NCBI RefSeq assembly: GCF_030711405.1
Contig: NZ_JAULSI010000003.1
Coordinates: 120,399-184,398 of the forward strand
Direction: 5' to 3'
Length of the DNA stretch: 64,000 nucleotides
Source of the DNA: Massilia brevitalea
GTDB lineage: Bacteria > Pseudomonadota > Gammaproteobacteria > Burkholderiales > Burkholderiaceae_D
In this document: positions 46,679 to 54,422 of the stretch, one piece after another
Numbering within the stretch: position 1 is the stretch's first letter
How the letters are laid out: each line of letters opens with the position of its first letter
Program-made: the position numbers and the translations under genes
The notes under the pieces: generated by a model
What the model was told of the DNA's origin: nothing
The model's input: the letters and a program-made list of their open reading frames with translations, nothing else
The model's database searches: none

Positions 46679-47206
46679 ATGATGCGCCGCTCACCTCTCA
46701 ACCCAGGCAAGCCGCTGCAGCGCAAGACAGCGATGGCTCGCGGCACCGGCTTCAAGACGCCCACCGCCGGCGCCGGCCTGCTGCGCGTCGCTGCCACCCA
46801 GGCCAAGGCCCGCGCCCGCGCGCCGAAGCTGCTGAAGCTGGCCAAGCGGATGAAGTCGCGCGGTATGAAAGGCCGCCCGCCGACCGCCGACGAAAAGCGG
46901 TTCATGGACCAGATGGGCACGCTGCCGTGCATCGCCTGCCTGAAGGACGGCTGGACGAACCACACGATCAGCCTGCACCACATCGACGGCCGCACGAAGC
47001 CGGGCGCGCACTTCCTGGTCTTGCCTTTGTGCGCGGAACACCACCAGCAGGACGACACGGACCTGCGCCAGCGCATCAGCCTGCACGGCCGGAAGGCGAC
47101 GTTCCAAGCGCGCTACGGCACCGAGCGCGAGCTGCTGGCCGAGTGCCTGGCCATGCTCACCAGCGACCTTAGCCGTGACCACAACAAATATTTGGAGACA
47201 GTATGA
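46679..47206 (+). CDS. Ref-type RecA-dependent nuclease
   Basis: Protein of 175 residues. A basic disordered N-terminus leads into an HNH-like core: LPCIACLKDGWTNHTISLHH, IDGRTKPGAHFLVLPLCAEHHQ, SLHGRKATFQARYG. This matches phage P1 Ref-like proteins, which cut DNA within RecA filaments. The phage also carries rdgC, a RecA antagonist. AAGGGA precedes; the next gene overlaps by 4 nt. Confidence 0.82.
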   Translation: MMRRSPLNPGKPLQRKTAMARGTGFKTPTAGAGLLRVAATQAKARARAPKLLKLAKRMKSRGMKGRPPTADEKRFMDQMGTLPCIACLKDGWTNHTISLHHIDGRTKPGAHFLVLPLCAEHHQQDDTDLRQRISLHGRKATFQARYGTERELLAECLAMLTSDLSRDHNKYLETV

Positions 47207-47526
47207 AGCGCACTATCACCGTTTATACCGACGTTCAGGTCGAAGTGGACCTGCGCAAATTCCCAACCGACGTTCTGATGGACGAGGTCAAAGAGCGAGG
47301 CGAGCTCAAGCTGCATCAGACGCTGATGGAGATCGAAGCGGAGAATGCGCGCGAGATTGAAGAGGCCGGCCATAGCAAGAACGACTATGTGCGCATTCCT
47401 CCGATCGGTGGCAAGGACCAGCACCCGCTTCACGGCATTTACTACGCACTCAAGTTTGGGAAAAAAGACCACGCGCTGGATCTGATGCGTGACTACCTGG
47501 GCGACCAGTTCGGGGTCGTACTGTGA
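47203..47526 (+). CDS. Phage early protein
   Basis: Protein of 107 residues: a strand-rich start (ITVYTDVQVEVDLRKFPTDV), a helical middle rich in Glu, and HPLHGIYYALKFGKKDHALD. Overlaps both neighbours by 4 nt. Unknown. Confidence 0.68.
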   Translation: MKRTITVYTDVQVEVDLRKFPTDVLMDEVKERGELKLHQTLMEIEAENAREIEEAGHSKNDYVRIPPIGGKDQHPLHGIYYALKFGKKDHALDLMRDYLGDQFGVVL

Positions 47527-48020
47527 GCGCGGCACGGAAACGGCGCGATAAGAAGTACAAGCCGAAGTACGTCGCCCGCAATGTCCTGACCACCATCTTC
47601 GGCGGCATGAGTGGCGACCACGTCGAGCACCTGCGCCTGATCCAGATCCGCAGTCACAAGGCCCTGGCCGACATGGCGCAGGGGGCCGGTACCCGGGAGG
47701 GCTGGGACCTGCTGGTCGGCGCGATCAACATGGCCAACGTCATGTGCGAGCAGGGCATCGGCAACGAGTTCCGCCAGGCCACGATCGCCGCGCGCGATGC
47801 GCTGCTCGAGGTGGGCAAGCGCATCGTCAAGTTGGATCGCGTGATCATGCGTGGCGACGAGCTCAATGCGATCCGCGAGGGCCTGGAATGCCACGACGCT
47901 CAGCTGGAAAACGTCCGTGCGATCGACGTGGAGCGTGCATTCCGCGAGGTCGACCGGCGCGTGCGCCACCACATCAACTCGACCAGCGTCATGGGTGAGC
48001 TGGCGAAGGAAGCCGCCTGA
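47523..48020 (+). CDS. Phage early protein, GTG start
   Basis: Protein of 165 residues, basic N-terminus (RKRRDKKYKPKYVARN) and a helical bundle body (WDLLVGAINMANVMCEQGIG, IREGLECHDAQLENV). Unknown; begins with GTG in a GTGA overlap. Confidence 0.68.
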   Translation: MSAARKRRDKKYKPKYVARNVLTTIFGGMSGDHVEHLRLIQIRSHKALADMAQGAGTREGWDLLVGAINMANVMCEQGIGNEFRQATIAARDALLEVGKRIVKLDRVIMRGDELNAIREGLECHDAQLENVRAIDVERAFREVDRRVRHHINSTSVMGELAKEAA

Positions 48021-48048
48021 CGCGGCTCCGATATTGGAAAGGAACGAT

Positions 48049-48843
48049 ATGGGAAGCATGTTTAGTTTAACAGGCACTTTAACCGGCGCGGCGCCGGCAC
48101 CATTCCTGTTTGGCGGCGTCCAGATTCGGATCGTGATCGATGACGACGGCGCACCCTGGTTCGTGGCGCAGGACGTGTGCACGGTGCTGGGTCTGGGTAC
48201 CGAGCAGACCCGCCGCCTCGATGATGACGAAAAGGGGCTGCGCTCAGTCCAGACCCCGGGCGGCGAGCAACAGATGGTCGCAGTCAACGAGATGGGCCTG
48301 TACGCCCTGGTCCTCGGCAGCCGCAAACCCGAGGCGAAGGTGTTCAAGAGGTGGGTGACGAGGGAGGTGCTGCCGACGATCCGCCAAACCGGCTCGTACT
48401 CAATCACGCCGGCGGCGCCGCTCCCAGCCCTGCCGCAGACGTTCGCCGACGCGCTGCGCCTGGCCGCCGACCAGCAGGACATCATCACCGCCCAGGCCGC
48501 GCAGCTGGAAGCGGCGGCGCCGGCGGTGGAGTTTGTCGGGCGTTACGTCGAGTCGACTGGCCTGATGACCTTCCGCCAGGTAGCGAAGCTGCTGCAGGTG
48601 AAAGAGCCCGAGTTCCGGCGATTTCTCCATGAGGCGAAGATCATGTACCCGCTGAACGGCGAGTGGACCGCACACGCCCAGCACATCGAGGCCGGCCGCT
48701 TCGAAATGCGCGCCGGCACCGCGCAGAGCAACGGGCACGCCTTCAATACGGCGAAGTTCACCGCCAAGGGCGTCGAGTGGGTTGCTGGCGAGTTGGCGAA
48801 ATGGCAGCTGAAACAGCGCAGTGGGGAGGCGGATCATGGTTGA
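48049..48843 (+). CDS. BRO-N/KilAC phage antirepressor
   Basis: Protein of 264 residues. The BRO-N domain (about 20-115) reads RIVIDDDGAPWFVAQDVCTV, MGLYALVLGSRKPEAKVFKR, WVTREVLPTIRQTG; the C-terminal KilAC domain (about 160-260) has TFRQVAKLLQVKEPEFRRFL. Such proteins antagonise repressors or modulate lysis. AAGGA before ATG 48049. It joins CI, Cro and CII as a further regulator. Confidence 0.88.
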   Translation: MGSMFSLTGTLTGAAPAPFLFGGVQIRIVIDDDGAPWFVAQDVCTVLGLGTEQTRRLDDDEKGLRSVQTPGGEQQMVAVNEMGLYALVLGSRKPEAKVFKRWVTREVLPTIRQTGSYSITPAAPLPALPQTFADALRLAADQQDIITAQAAQLEAAAPAVEFVGRYVESTGLMTFRQVAKLLQVKEPEFRRFLHEAKIMYPLNGEWTAHAQHIEAGRFEMRAGTAQSNGHAFNTAKFTAKGVEWVAGELAKWQLKQRSGEADHG

Positions 48844-49516
48844 CCGTGCATCCCTGCGCCAGATGGCCGAGACCATGCCGGCGGTGCTGGTAGACGCGGC
48901 TACCCTGATCGAACTGCTGGACGCCGCCGACCGCGCGCCGAAGGCTAAGGCGCCGCGCACGCCGCGCCAGGCCAACGACGATGACGAGAAGTGCGCGCGC
49001 TGGCTGTACGGCGCCATCCTCAACACCGCGCCCAAGTTCAAGGAACCGAACTTCAAGGCCTGGGCCAACGAGGTGCGCCTGATGCGCGAGCGCGACGGTC
49101 GCACGCGCCGTGAAATGTGCGAGCTGCTGCAGTGGGCGCATTCCATCCCCTTCTGGCGCGGGAACATCCTCAGCCCGGCAAAGCTGCGCGAGCACTGGGA
49201 CCGGCTGACGATCCAGCGCGATGCGGCAGCAGCACCGAAGCCAGCCGCGGCTGCGCCATGGTGGACGAGCGAGGTGGCGAAGCTGGCCAAGGCGAACGAG
49301 GTGGGCGTCGGCCCCGCGCGTATCGGTGAATCGACGGCGGCCTGGGAGGCCCGCATCCGCGAAGCGATCGACAACGGCGGCAAGCCCCCAACGCCGCCGG
49401 CGCGCATCCGGCCCACGGTCGAAGCGGCGAACGCTTCGGAGCAGCGCGGCATGAAGCCGGCCGGCCTCAACCTCAAGGCCCTGGTTGGCCCGGCGCCCAC
49501 GCCGAGGGCTGCATGA
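48836..49516 (+). CDS. Phage replication initiator/helicase-loader-like protein
   Basis: Protein of 226 residues. The central block (CARWLYGAILNTAPKFKEPN, FKAWANEVRLMRERDGRTRR, EMCELLQWAHSIPFWRGNIL, SPAKLREHWDRL) is the C-terminal module of phage O-like replication proteins. A classical N-terminal winged helix is not evident, and no helicase gene follows, so the phage would rely on host DnaB. Eight-nt overlap with the antirepressor. Confidence 0.72.
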   Translation: MVDRASLRQMAETMPAVLVDAATLIELLDAADRAPKAKAPRTPRQANDDDEKCARWLYGAILNTAPKFKEPNFKAWANEVRLMRERDGRTRREMCELLQWAHSIPFWRGNILSPAKLREHWDRLTIQRDAAAAPKPAAAAPWWTSEVAKLAKANEVGVGPARIGESTAAWEARIREAIDNGGKPPTPPARIRPTVEAANASEQRGMKPAGLNLKALVGPAPTPRAA

Positions 49517-49815
49517 CGCGTTCGGCCACGGGCCGGTCCGGCAGCGAGCGACGAGACGACGATATCTGCGCCATGTGCGAGAGCCTGACCACAAAGGGCC
49601 ATCCCGAGCACATGGCGCGCGGAGAAGGACGGTGCACCGGATACGACGGCAGTTTCACGCCGTTGGCGAATCCGTTCGTCGCCTGGAATAACCCGGCATG
49701 CGTGCTGTTCACGCGCGCCGCCGGCGAAGAGGCCCGCGCGGCGCGGCGCCGGTGGATCGGAAAGCAAGAAGCCAAACACGAAACAAACGATGTCCAAACC
49801 AAAACGAAGGGATGA
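49513..49815 (+). CDS. Phage Cys-containing protein
   Basis: Protein of 100 residues with DDDICAMCESLTTKGHPEHM, ARGEGRCTGYDG and NPACVLFTRA: four Cys that could hold a zinc. ATGA start overlap. Unknown. Confidence 0.65.
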   Translation: MTRSATGRSGSERRDDDICAMCESLTTKGHPEHMARGEGRCTGYDGSFTPLANPFVAWNNPACVLFTRAAGEEARAARRRWIGKQEAKHETNDVQTKTKG

Positions 49816-49816
49816 G

Positions 49817-50149
49817 ATGAGCGAGCAGATCATGACGCCACCGGCGCAACTTCAGCAGGAATATACAGGCGGATCGGTGTCTTATTACCGAGTCGAGATC
49901 AAAGACCCGACGAGCAGCGACCTGCCGCCGTATATTGCAGAGTGCAACGACATTATTGAGGCGCTGGGCATGAACTACGCCGAAGGCAATGCGTTCAAGG
50001 CCCTCTGGCGCCGTGCCGCCGCGCAGAACCTGGGGCTGTCGAAAAAGGGCTATAAGGACGGAGTCTACGATGCAGAGAAGGTAGAGTTCTTCGGCGCCCG
50101 GCTGGTAGCGCAGTCGAAGCGCCGAGTGCGAACGAAGGATATTGAATGA
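49817..50149 (+). CDS. Phage protein, DUF3310-like layout
   Basis: Protein of 110 residues; YYRVEIKDP, PYIAECNDIIEALGMNYAEG, NAFKALWRRAA. The IIEALGM-GNAFKALWR stretch resembles the core of small DUF3310-type phage proteins. The start at 49817 has AAGGG 5-6 nt upstream; an ATG at 49790 is in frame but has no site. Shares the TPPAQ N-terminal peptide with two other phage proteins. Confidence 0.68.
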   Translation: MSEQIMTPPAQLQQEYTGGSVSYYRVEIKDPTSSDLPPYIAECNDIIEALGMNYAEGNAFKALWRRAAAQNLGLSKKGYKDGVYDAEKVEFFGARLVAQSKRRVRTKDIE

Positions 50150-50487
50150 CCGCGAAGAAGGCACTCCAAGCGCTGGGACGCCTCAAGACGGGCGCCATGA
50201 ACAAGACCGAGCAGGCCTATGCGGCCACGCTCGACGCCCGACGCCAGGCTGGCGAGGTAGCCTGGTTCAAGTTCGAAGGGATGAAGTTTCGCCTAGCTGA
50301 CAACACCTTTTTTACAGTGGACTTCGCTGTTATGATGAGTGACGGAAAAATGGAAATGCATGAGGTAAAGGGATTCATGCTTGATGATGCGAACGTAAAG
50401 ATCAAAGTAGCAGCGTCGCTGTATCCATTTGTGTTCAAGGTCATTCGAAAAGGAAAGGGCGGAGCGTGGAGCGTGACCGAGATATAG
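50146..50487 (+). CDS. DUF1064 protein (endonuclease/resolvase-like)
   Basis: Protein of 113 residues. NKTEQAYAATLDARRQAGEV, FKFEGMKFRLADNTFFTVDF and EMHEVKGFMLDDANVKIKVA match DUF1064, a short restriction-endonuclease-like fold (D...ExK: DF and EVK) found at Holliday-junction resolvase positions in phages. Confidence 0.82.
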   Translation: MTAKKALQALGRLKTGAMNKTEQAYAATLDARRQAGEVAWFKFEGMKFRLADNTFFTVDFAVMMSDGKMEMHEVKGFMLDDANVKIKVAASLYPFVFKVIRKGKGGAWSVTEI

Positions 50488-51107
50488 AGCGTTTTATGCG
50501 CAAAGTGAGCAAGTCCGAAAGCGGCTGCTGGGAGTGGACGGCTGGCAAGAAAGGCGGCGGTTACGGGGTCTTCTTCCTTGATGGCAAACTCCGTGGGGCT
50601 CATCGAGCGGCGCTCCTATTATTCAAGGGGTTGCATATCGAGACGCCTCTTGATGCGATGCATTCCTGCGACAATCCGGGGTGCGTCAATCCGGCTCATA
50701 TCTCTTATGGGTCGCGATCCGAAAATATGATTGATGCCTCTATAAAGGGCAGGGTGGTGCGGGTCCAGGATTGGCGCGGCGAACTGAACCCAAAAGCCAA
50801 GTTATCAGGAGCGCAGGCCCGTGAAATTGTCGACCAAGTTCTTTCTAACGCTACAAGAGCAGATGTCGCACGGCGGTATGGGGTAACGCCCGAGCGAGTC
50901 TCGCAAATACTGATCGCCGCCGGGCACTCGTGCGAGCACTCTGCGACGGATGTCGCGGCTGCCGTGCGAAGGGCAAAAACTCACTGCAAGCGAGGCCATT
51001 CTCTGGCTGGCGACAACCTGCGAATTAATACTGGTGGTGGTCGCGTCTGCAGAGAATGCGTGCGAATCTATAACGCTGCCCGCGAGCGCGTGAGAAAGGC
51101 TCAGTAA
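50466..51107 (+). CDS. HNH homing-type endonuclease
   Basis: Protein of 213 residues. The HNH core is CWEWTAGKKGGGYG, AHRAALLLFKG, AMHSCDNPGCVNPAHISYGS. A DNA-binding helix (ADVARRYGVTPERVSQIL) and a C-terminal zinc motif (HCKRGHSLAGDNL, CRECVRIYN) follow. This is the layout of free-standing phage homing endonucleases. Codon use is more AT-rich than that of neighbours, and it overlaps the DUF1064 gene by 22 nt, so it is probably a late arrival. GTG start at 50466; ATG at 50496 is an alternative. Confidence 0.85.
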   Translation: MERDRDIERFMRKVSKSESGCWEWTAGKKGGGYGVFFLDGKLRGAHRAALLLFKGLHIETPLDAMHSCDNPGCVNPAHISYGSRSENMIDASIKGRVVRVQDWRGELNPKAKLSGAQAREIVDQVLSNATRADVARRYGVTPERVSQILIAAGHSCEHSATDVAAAVRRAKTHCKRGHSLAGDNLRINTGGGRVCRECVRIYNAARERVRKAQ

Positions 51108-51214
51108 AGGAGCGTCGTATTCCGGATACAGGTTGTCATTTGGAAAAGTTCGGGCGAGGCATTAATTTCCACACTGAATGGTAAGCTGGCTCATCCTTAT
51201 AGGGGCACAGCACC

Positions 51215-51904
51215 ATGGCATTCGCGGACAAATACATTGGCGCTCTCGCAGCGTCGAACCTGCTGGACGATGGCCGGCACCACCAAGCAGGGCCACTGAA
51301 GGCGGCGGCGCTCGCCGATCGGTCGACGCGCAACCTCGGCGCGCTGCTGCACCGGGTAAAGTACGGCGGCACCGTCATTCAGAAGCTGGCAAAGGCGGTA
51401 GCCGAGCGTGCGCGCGTCGAGAAGACGCTGGCCGACGCCGTGCGGAAGAAGGACGAGCAAAAGCAGGCCGACTGCCGGCAGGCGCTGGAAGCCAACGACG
51501 CCGCATGCGCGACTGCTGGGAGCGAAGCGGCTGCGTTCCGCGCGCTGCTGGTTGACTGGTGCGAGATTGTAGCGAAGAAGGGCCGCGACCGGAACTGGAT
51601 CAAGCCGGCCGATTGGCCGAAGATTGGACACTTGGCGCCTGCAATGTACCGCCGCGTCGCCGAGCATTCGCTCGCGCACTACCTGGACGATGTCTGCAAG
51701 ACCTGCAGCGGCACCGGCTCGATGGAAGGGAGGGCGACACTCCGGGCTTGCTCGGCATGCAGTGGCTCGCGCCGCGCCGCCGTGACATCCATCGCAGGGC
51801 TCAGCGATTACGAGGTCCGCCTGGTCGGACAGATGGTCGATGAACTCCACGCGCTGGAGATGAGCCATGCTGGCCTGGCCGGCGCGCTGTTGCGGAGGGA
51901 TTAG
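51215..51904 (+). CDS. Antitermination protein Q-like
   Basis: Protein of 229 residues. The C-terminal half has a DnaJ-like zinc pair, VCKTCSGTGSMEGRATLRAC, SACSGSRRA, as in phage-82-type Q proteins; the N-terminal part is helical. Position just before the late genes and the terminator at 52148 fits late antitermination. Start 51215 with AGGGG upstream. Confidence 0.68.
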   Translation: MAFADKYIGALAASNLLDDGRHHQAGPLKAAALADRSTRNLGALLHRVKYGGTVIQKLAKAVAERARVEKTLADAVRKKDEQKQADCRQALEANDAACATAGSEAAAFRALLVDWCEIVAKKGRDRNWIKPADWPKIGHLAPAMYRRVAEHSLAHYLDDVCKTCSGTGSMEGRATLRACSACSGSRRAAVTSIAGLSDYEVRLVGQMVDELHALEMSHAGLAGALLRRD

Positions 51905-51916
51905 GGTCGCGCATGA

Positions 51917-51955
51917 GTACACGAAACTGTGTATACATCCAGCAATTTCGTGTAC
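51917..51955. promoter_or_regulatory. LexA-like box inside a 10-bp inverted repeat
   Basis: GTACACGAAA (51917-51926) and TTTCGTGTAC (51946-51955) are perfect reverse complements. Between them, CTGTGTATACATCCAG (51927-51942) matches the LexA consensus CTGTATATATATACAG at 13 of 16 positions. It lies in the 300-nt gene-poor stretch between Q and the 45-residue gene, where a late promoter is expected. No clear -35/-10 pair was found. Confidence 0.55.
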
Positions 51956-52147
51956 CATACAGTCTTCCATTCTCCGTGGAGTCGTACTCGGTCATAGGCC
52001 TCCGCCGCCACGGACTCACGCATTGCAAGCCTCCTGATGCTTTCGCACGCGTGTACAGATTGGCCAGTCAATATGACCCCGTCCTCTGCTTCTAAGCACG
52101 GCGGGGTACTCGTTTATAGCTCACCACGCAGATAGCATGGGAGCACC

Positions 52148-52178
52148 AAGCCCGCCTCCGCAAGGACTGCGGGCTTTT
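52148..52178 (+). terminator. Intrinsic terminator (tR'-like)
   Basis: AAGCCCGC/GCGGGCTT (52148-52155/52169-52176) followed by TTTT. Located about 240 nt after the Q-like gene, where Q-dependent phages keep the terminator that Q overrides. Confidence 0.8.
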
Positions 52179-52204
52179 CTATTTCCGCCAACGAGAGGAT
52201 GCAT

Positions 52205-52342
52205 ATGCGCTACCAAGCACGCTGGAGTAACGGAGCATGGAAGACGTTCGACCGTCAGCTCTTCGCCGACATCGATATCCACGCCAGCCAAAAGATGGCA
52301 GAAGAGAAGGTGGCCATCGCCAACGCCACGCGCCGCAAGTAG
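52205..52342 (+). CDS. 45-residue phage protein
   Basis: Encodes MRYQARWSNGAWKTFDRQLF, ADIDIHASQKMAEEKVAIAN and a basic end. AGAGGA is 6 nt upstream. A W/N/G-rich start then a helix; the layout is common for small late phage proteins. Unknown. Confidence 0.6.
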   Translation: MRYQARWSNGAWKTFDRQLFADIDIHASQKMAEEKVAIANATRRK

Positions 52343-52416
52343 CCGGTGCCCCAGATGTCCTACTCCTCTGCTTTCCGGTACGAGCAGGATCTCACGCCTC
52401 ACTGGCGCAACCAGTG

Positions 52417-52493
52417 ACCACACCGCTGCCAGCTGCTGCGAGCGCAAATCGCTCTAGGTTATCAAGGCCAGCTCAGCCAGGCAGCGGTGTGGT
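52417..52493 (+). ncRNA. Strongly paired segment, candidate small RNA or DNA cruciform
   Basis: A 14-bp perfect inverted repeat (52417-52430/52480-52493) encloses a second stem AGCTG/CAGCT (52431-52435/52469-52473) and a hairpin GAGCG-CAAAT-CGCTC (52440-52454). Another hairpin (GCGCAT/ATGCGC) follows near 52498-52515, and a terminator ends at 52668. No gene fits on either strand here. It may be a small RNA, a leader, or a protein-bound DNA site. The rest of 52343-52681 shows nothing else. Confidence 0.5.
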
Positions 52494-52628
52494 GAATGCG
52501 CATTAGCTGATGCGCCCAGTTTAATAGGCATAGCCCTTGCGATGGAGTGCGCGCTCAGCAAGGGGATGTCGCCGGACCATTAGCACCGGCCGCCGCAACC
52601 TGTCTCCTCCAGCTCTCTCGCTGGACTT

Positions 52629-52668
52629 CGCCGCCGTAGCGTCCGCGCTGCTGGCGGCTTTTTTTATT
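52629..52668 (+). terminator. Intrinsic terminator
   Basis: GCCGCC/GGCGGC (52630-52635/52653-52658) with an inner AGCG/CGCT stem, followed by eight or more T. Inside the late region, so read-through needs antitermination. Confidence 0.8.
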
Positions 52669-52681
52669 CCCGAGGTTCGCA

Positions 52682-52858
52682 ATGACCCAATCCACTCCAA
52701 AGCGCTCCACGCTGATCTTGGCCGTCAATGCAGCGCTCACGCTTGAGCAGCGCCAGAAGATCGAGGACAGAGTGCGCGTTGAGCTGCCGGCGGACGTTGG
52801 TGTGATCTTGCTCGACTCGTCGGTCAAGATCGCTGCCATTCTGCCTGCAGCCGAGTAA
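52682..52858 (+). CDS. 58-residue phage protein
   Basis: Encodes MTQSTPKRSTLILAVNAALT, LEQRQKIEDRVRVELPADVG and a hydrophobic strand VILLDSSVKIAAILP. GAGG is 6 nt upstream. Small beta-alpha-beta fold by prediction; unknown. Confidence 0.6.
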   Translation: MTQSTPKRSTLILAVNAALTLEQRQKIEDRVRVELPADVGVILLDSSVKIAAILPAAE

Positions 52859-52861
52859 GTC

Positions 52862-53245
52862 ATGGAGCGGCCAATCCCAAGCCTGCGCGTCCAGATCGGC
52901 AGCGAGATCGTGTTGCGCCGCGCCGAGCCGAATGTGCTCGAATGTGACGACCTGACCGGTCGCGCCACCGTCGTGCACCTGCGTCCGCAGCTTCGGCCCG
53001 GCGAGATCCTGGTCGAGCGCATGGGCGATATCCCGCTGATCATCGCCGACGCGAGCCTGATCTTCCCGACACCGACTGCTGAGACCATGGGCTTCGACAC
53101 CTGGATGAAGCAGCGCACCGACCTGGCGCACGCCGAGTTCATGAAGCGCACGTCGCGTCTGCTGTGGTGCGACTGGCGCGCCGTGGTCACGACCGCCGAC
53201 ATCGCCAGGATCTACGGCATCCGTGCTGGAGAGGTGGAATCGTGA
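52862..53245 (+). CDS. Phage protein
   Basis: Protein of 127 residues: beta-rich first half (LRVQIGSEIVLRRAEPN, ATVVHLRPQLRPGEILVERM) and WMKQRTDLAHAEFMKRTSRL, WCDWRAVVTTADIARIYG in the second. Follows the 58-residue gene by 3 nt. Unknown. Confidence 0.65.
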   Translation: MERPIPSLRVQIGSEIVLRRAEPNVLECDDLTGRATVVHLRPQLRPGEILVERMGDIPLIIADASLIFPTPTAETMGFDTWMKQRTDLAHAEFMKRTSRLLWCDWRAVVTTADIARIYGIRAGEVES

Positions 53246-53496
53246 AACCGCTCGCCGAGATGTACCGCGACCAAATCATCCGCAGTGTCGTGCCTGACCG
53301 TCCGGCCATGTGCTACCCGGTCAGCAAGCCTGAAGCCTTGGCCGACGTATGCAACCTGCTTGCCGACGGCTACGAGGCCAAGCGCCTGCTGCGCGCCAAG
53401 GGCTGGGGCCAGGTCGGTATGACCGTGCTGGAGATCGCCCAGCTGCTCCCGTGCGCGCCGCAGCGACCAGCACGGAAGAAGAAAGGAAAGCGCTGA
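53242..53496 (+). CDS. Phage protein, GTG start
   Basis: Protein of 84 residues starting MKPLAEMYRDQIIRSV with helix-rich YEAKRLLRAKGWGQVGMTVL, EIAQLLP and a basic tail. The ALADVCNLLADGYEAKRLLR region has a possible HTH shape. GTGA overlap with the previous stop. Confidence 0.6.
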   Translation: MKPLAEMYRDQIIRSVVPDRPAMCYPVSKPEALADVCNLLADGYEAKRLLRAKGWGQVGMTVLEIAQLLPCAPQRPARKKKGKR

Positions 53497-53651
53497 TGGC
53501 GCGCCAGGGCATTCCGCCGCCACCGGCGCCGCCGCTCACTCGCATCGTCCGCGAGGGCGGCGGCAACCTTTGCCCGAAGTGCGGAAGCACTAGAAGCCGA
53601 AAGTATTGGCTCGTCGGCGCCCTGATCTGCGACCAGAAGGAGTGTAAGTAA
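53496..53651 (+). CDS. 51-residue zinc-ribbon protein
   Basis: A Pro-rich start (MARQGIPPPPAPPLTRIV) leads to LCPKCGSTRSRKYW and ICDQKEC, four Cys arranged as a zinc ribbon. TGATG overlap at the start and TAATG at the end. Confidence 0.65.
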   Translation: MARQGIPPPPAPPLTRIVREGGGNLCPKCGSTRSRKYWLVGALICDQKECK

Positions 53652-53809
53652 TGGCCAGTACAACGTTGACTTTCAAGCTCAAGGTGCGCTGGTGGCTGAA
53701 GTTCTACCTGGCTGGCGTGGTGCTCACCGCTCGACTGGCCCACTGCGAACCGAACTGGGCGCGTGTTCGCTACTGGGTCGGCAAGGGCATCAAGATCGAG
53801 GCCCGCTGA
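53651..53809 (+). CDS. 52-residue phage protein with one membrane-like helix
   Basis: Encodes MASTTLTFKLKVRWWLKFYL, AGVVLTARLAHCEPN, WARVRYWVGKGIKIEAR. This amphipathic helix plus VRYWVxKGI end looks like a common small siphophage protein of the pre-terminase region. Function unknown. Confidence 0.65.
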   Translation: MASTTLTFKLKVRWWLKFYLAGVVLTARLAHCEPNWARVRYWVGKGIKIEAR

Positions 53810-54138
53810 TGCCGAAGCTGCGAACCCTGCAGTCGCGGTTGCAGCCGGCTAGGCTCACGCGGCTTGCGCCGGCGCCCACCGCCACGGTTGAACGCAAACG
53901 CGGGAGCGCCGGCGTTGCGGACCGCGAGCGCATCCGCCGTCGCGACTGCGGCCTATGCCAGGCGTGCGCCGCCAACGGCGCCACAAGCCTCGGCGTAGCG
54001 GTCGACCACAAGGTCCCGCTGTGGGCAGGCGGCAGCGACGACGACTCAAACAAATGGCTGCTCTGCAAGCCCTGCCATGACGCCAAGACGGCCGAGGAGG
54101 CGCGGCAGCGTGCCGCCGGCGGCTTGGTCGCAGGCTGA
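53809..54138 (+). CDS. HNH endonuclease adjacent to the terminase
   Basis: Protein of 109 residues. RRRDCGLCQACAANGATS, LGVAVDHKVPLWAGGSDDDS, NKWLLCKPCHDAKT is a complete HNH with two CxxC pairs. HNH proteins next to terS/terL in HK97-type phages take part in cos cleavage together with the terminase. Confidence 0.88.
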   Translation: MPKLRTLQSRLQPARLTRLAPAPTATVERKRGSAGVADRERIRRRDCGLCQACAANGATSLGVAVDHKVPLWAGGSDDDSNKWLLCKPCHDAKTAEEARQRAAGGLVAG

Positions 54139-54152
54139 CTTTCGGAGGTTTC

Positions 54153-54422
54153 ATGCTCATCAAGAAGATTGCCCAAGGCGAAATCCTGCCGCGCTTCTAT
54201 GGCGTCGCGTGGGTTGACTGGTATCGAGACCAGGCTGTGTGCCTGCCGCTCGGATTTAACCTGCTGGCGGCGTGCGCGCGCGGCCTGTTCTACAGCATCA
54301 AGAACGCTGGACGACTGGTCCGCGTCAACCCACGCGACGCCTACGAGCAGGGTCGGAGGGATGGTCGCGCCGAGGCGAGTCGGTCGCTCGACATCCAGCC
54401 GACCAAGCCCTGGCCCCGCTGA
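54153..54422 (+). CDS. Phage protein
   Basis: Protein of 89 residues: ILPRFYGVAWVDWYRDQAVC, LPLGFNLLAACARGLFYSI, then a polar tail with YEQGRRDGRAEA. The first part may sit in the membrane. TTCGGAGG is 7-8 nt upstream. A small protein at this position between HNH and terS is common. Confidence 0.65.
   Translation: MLIKKIAQGEILPRFYGVAWVDWYRDQAVCLPLGFNLLAACARGLFYSIKNAGRLVRVNPRDAYEQGRRDGRAEASRSLDIQPTKPWPR

Noticed and set aside
46386..46682. 98-codon rightward frame after the ASCH-like gene
   Set aside because: It has an ATGA overlap, but the protein is poorly composed compared with the opposite-strand 81-residue frame, so the latter was kept.
51913..52095. 60-codon frame across the LexA-like box
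   Set aside because: Its start lies before the inverted repeat, no ribosome site is visible and the product has no pattern.
52537..52746. 69-codon frame through the 52629 terminator
   Set aside because: It runs through an intrinsic terminator and overlaps the better-supported gene at 52682.
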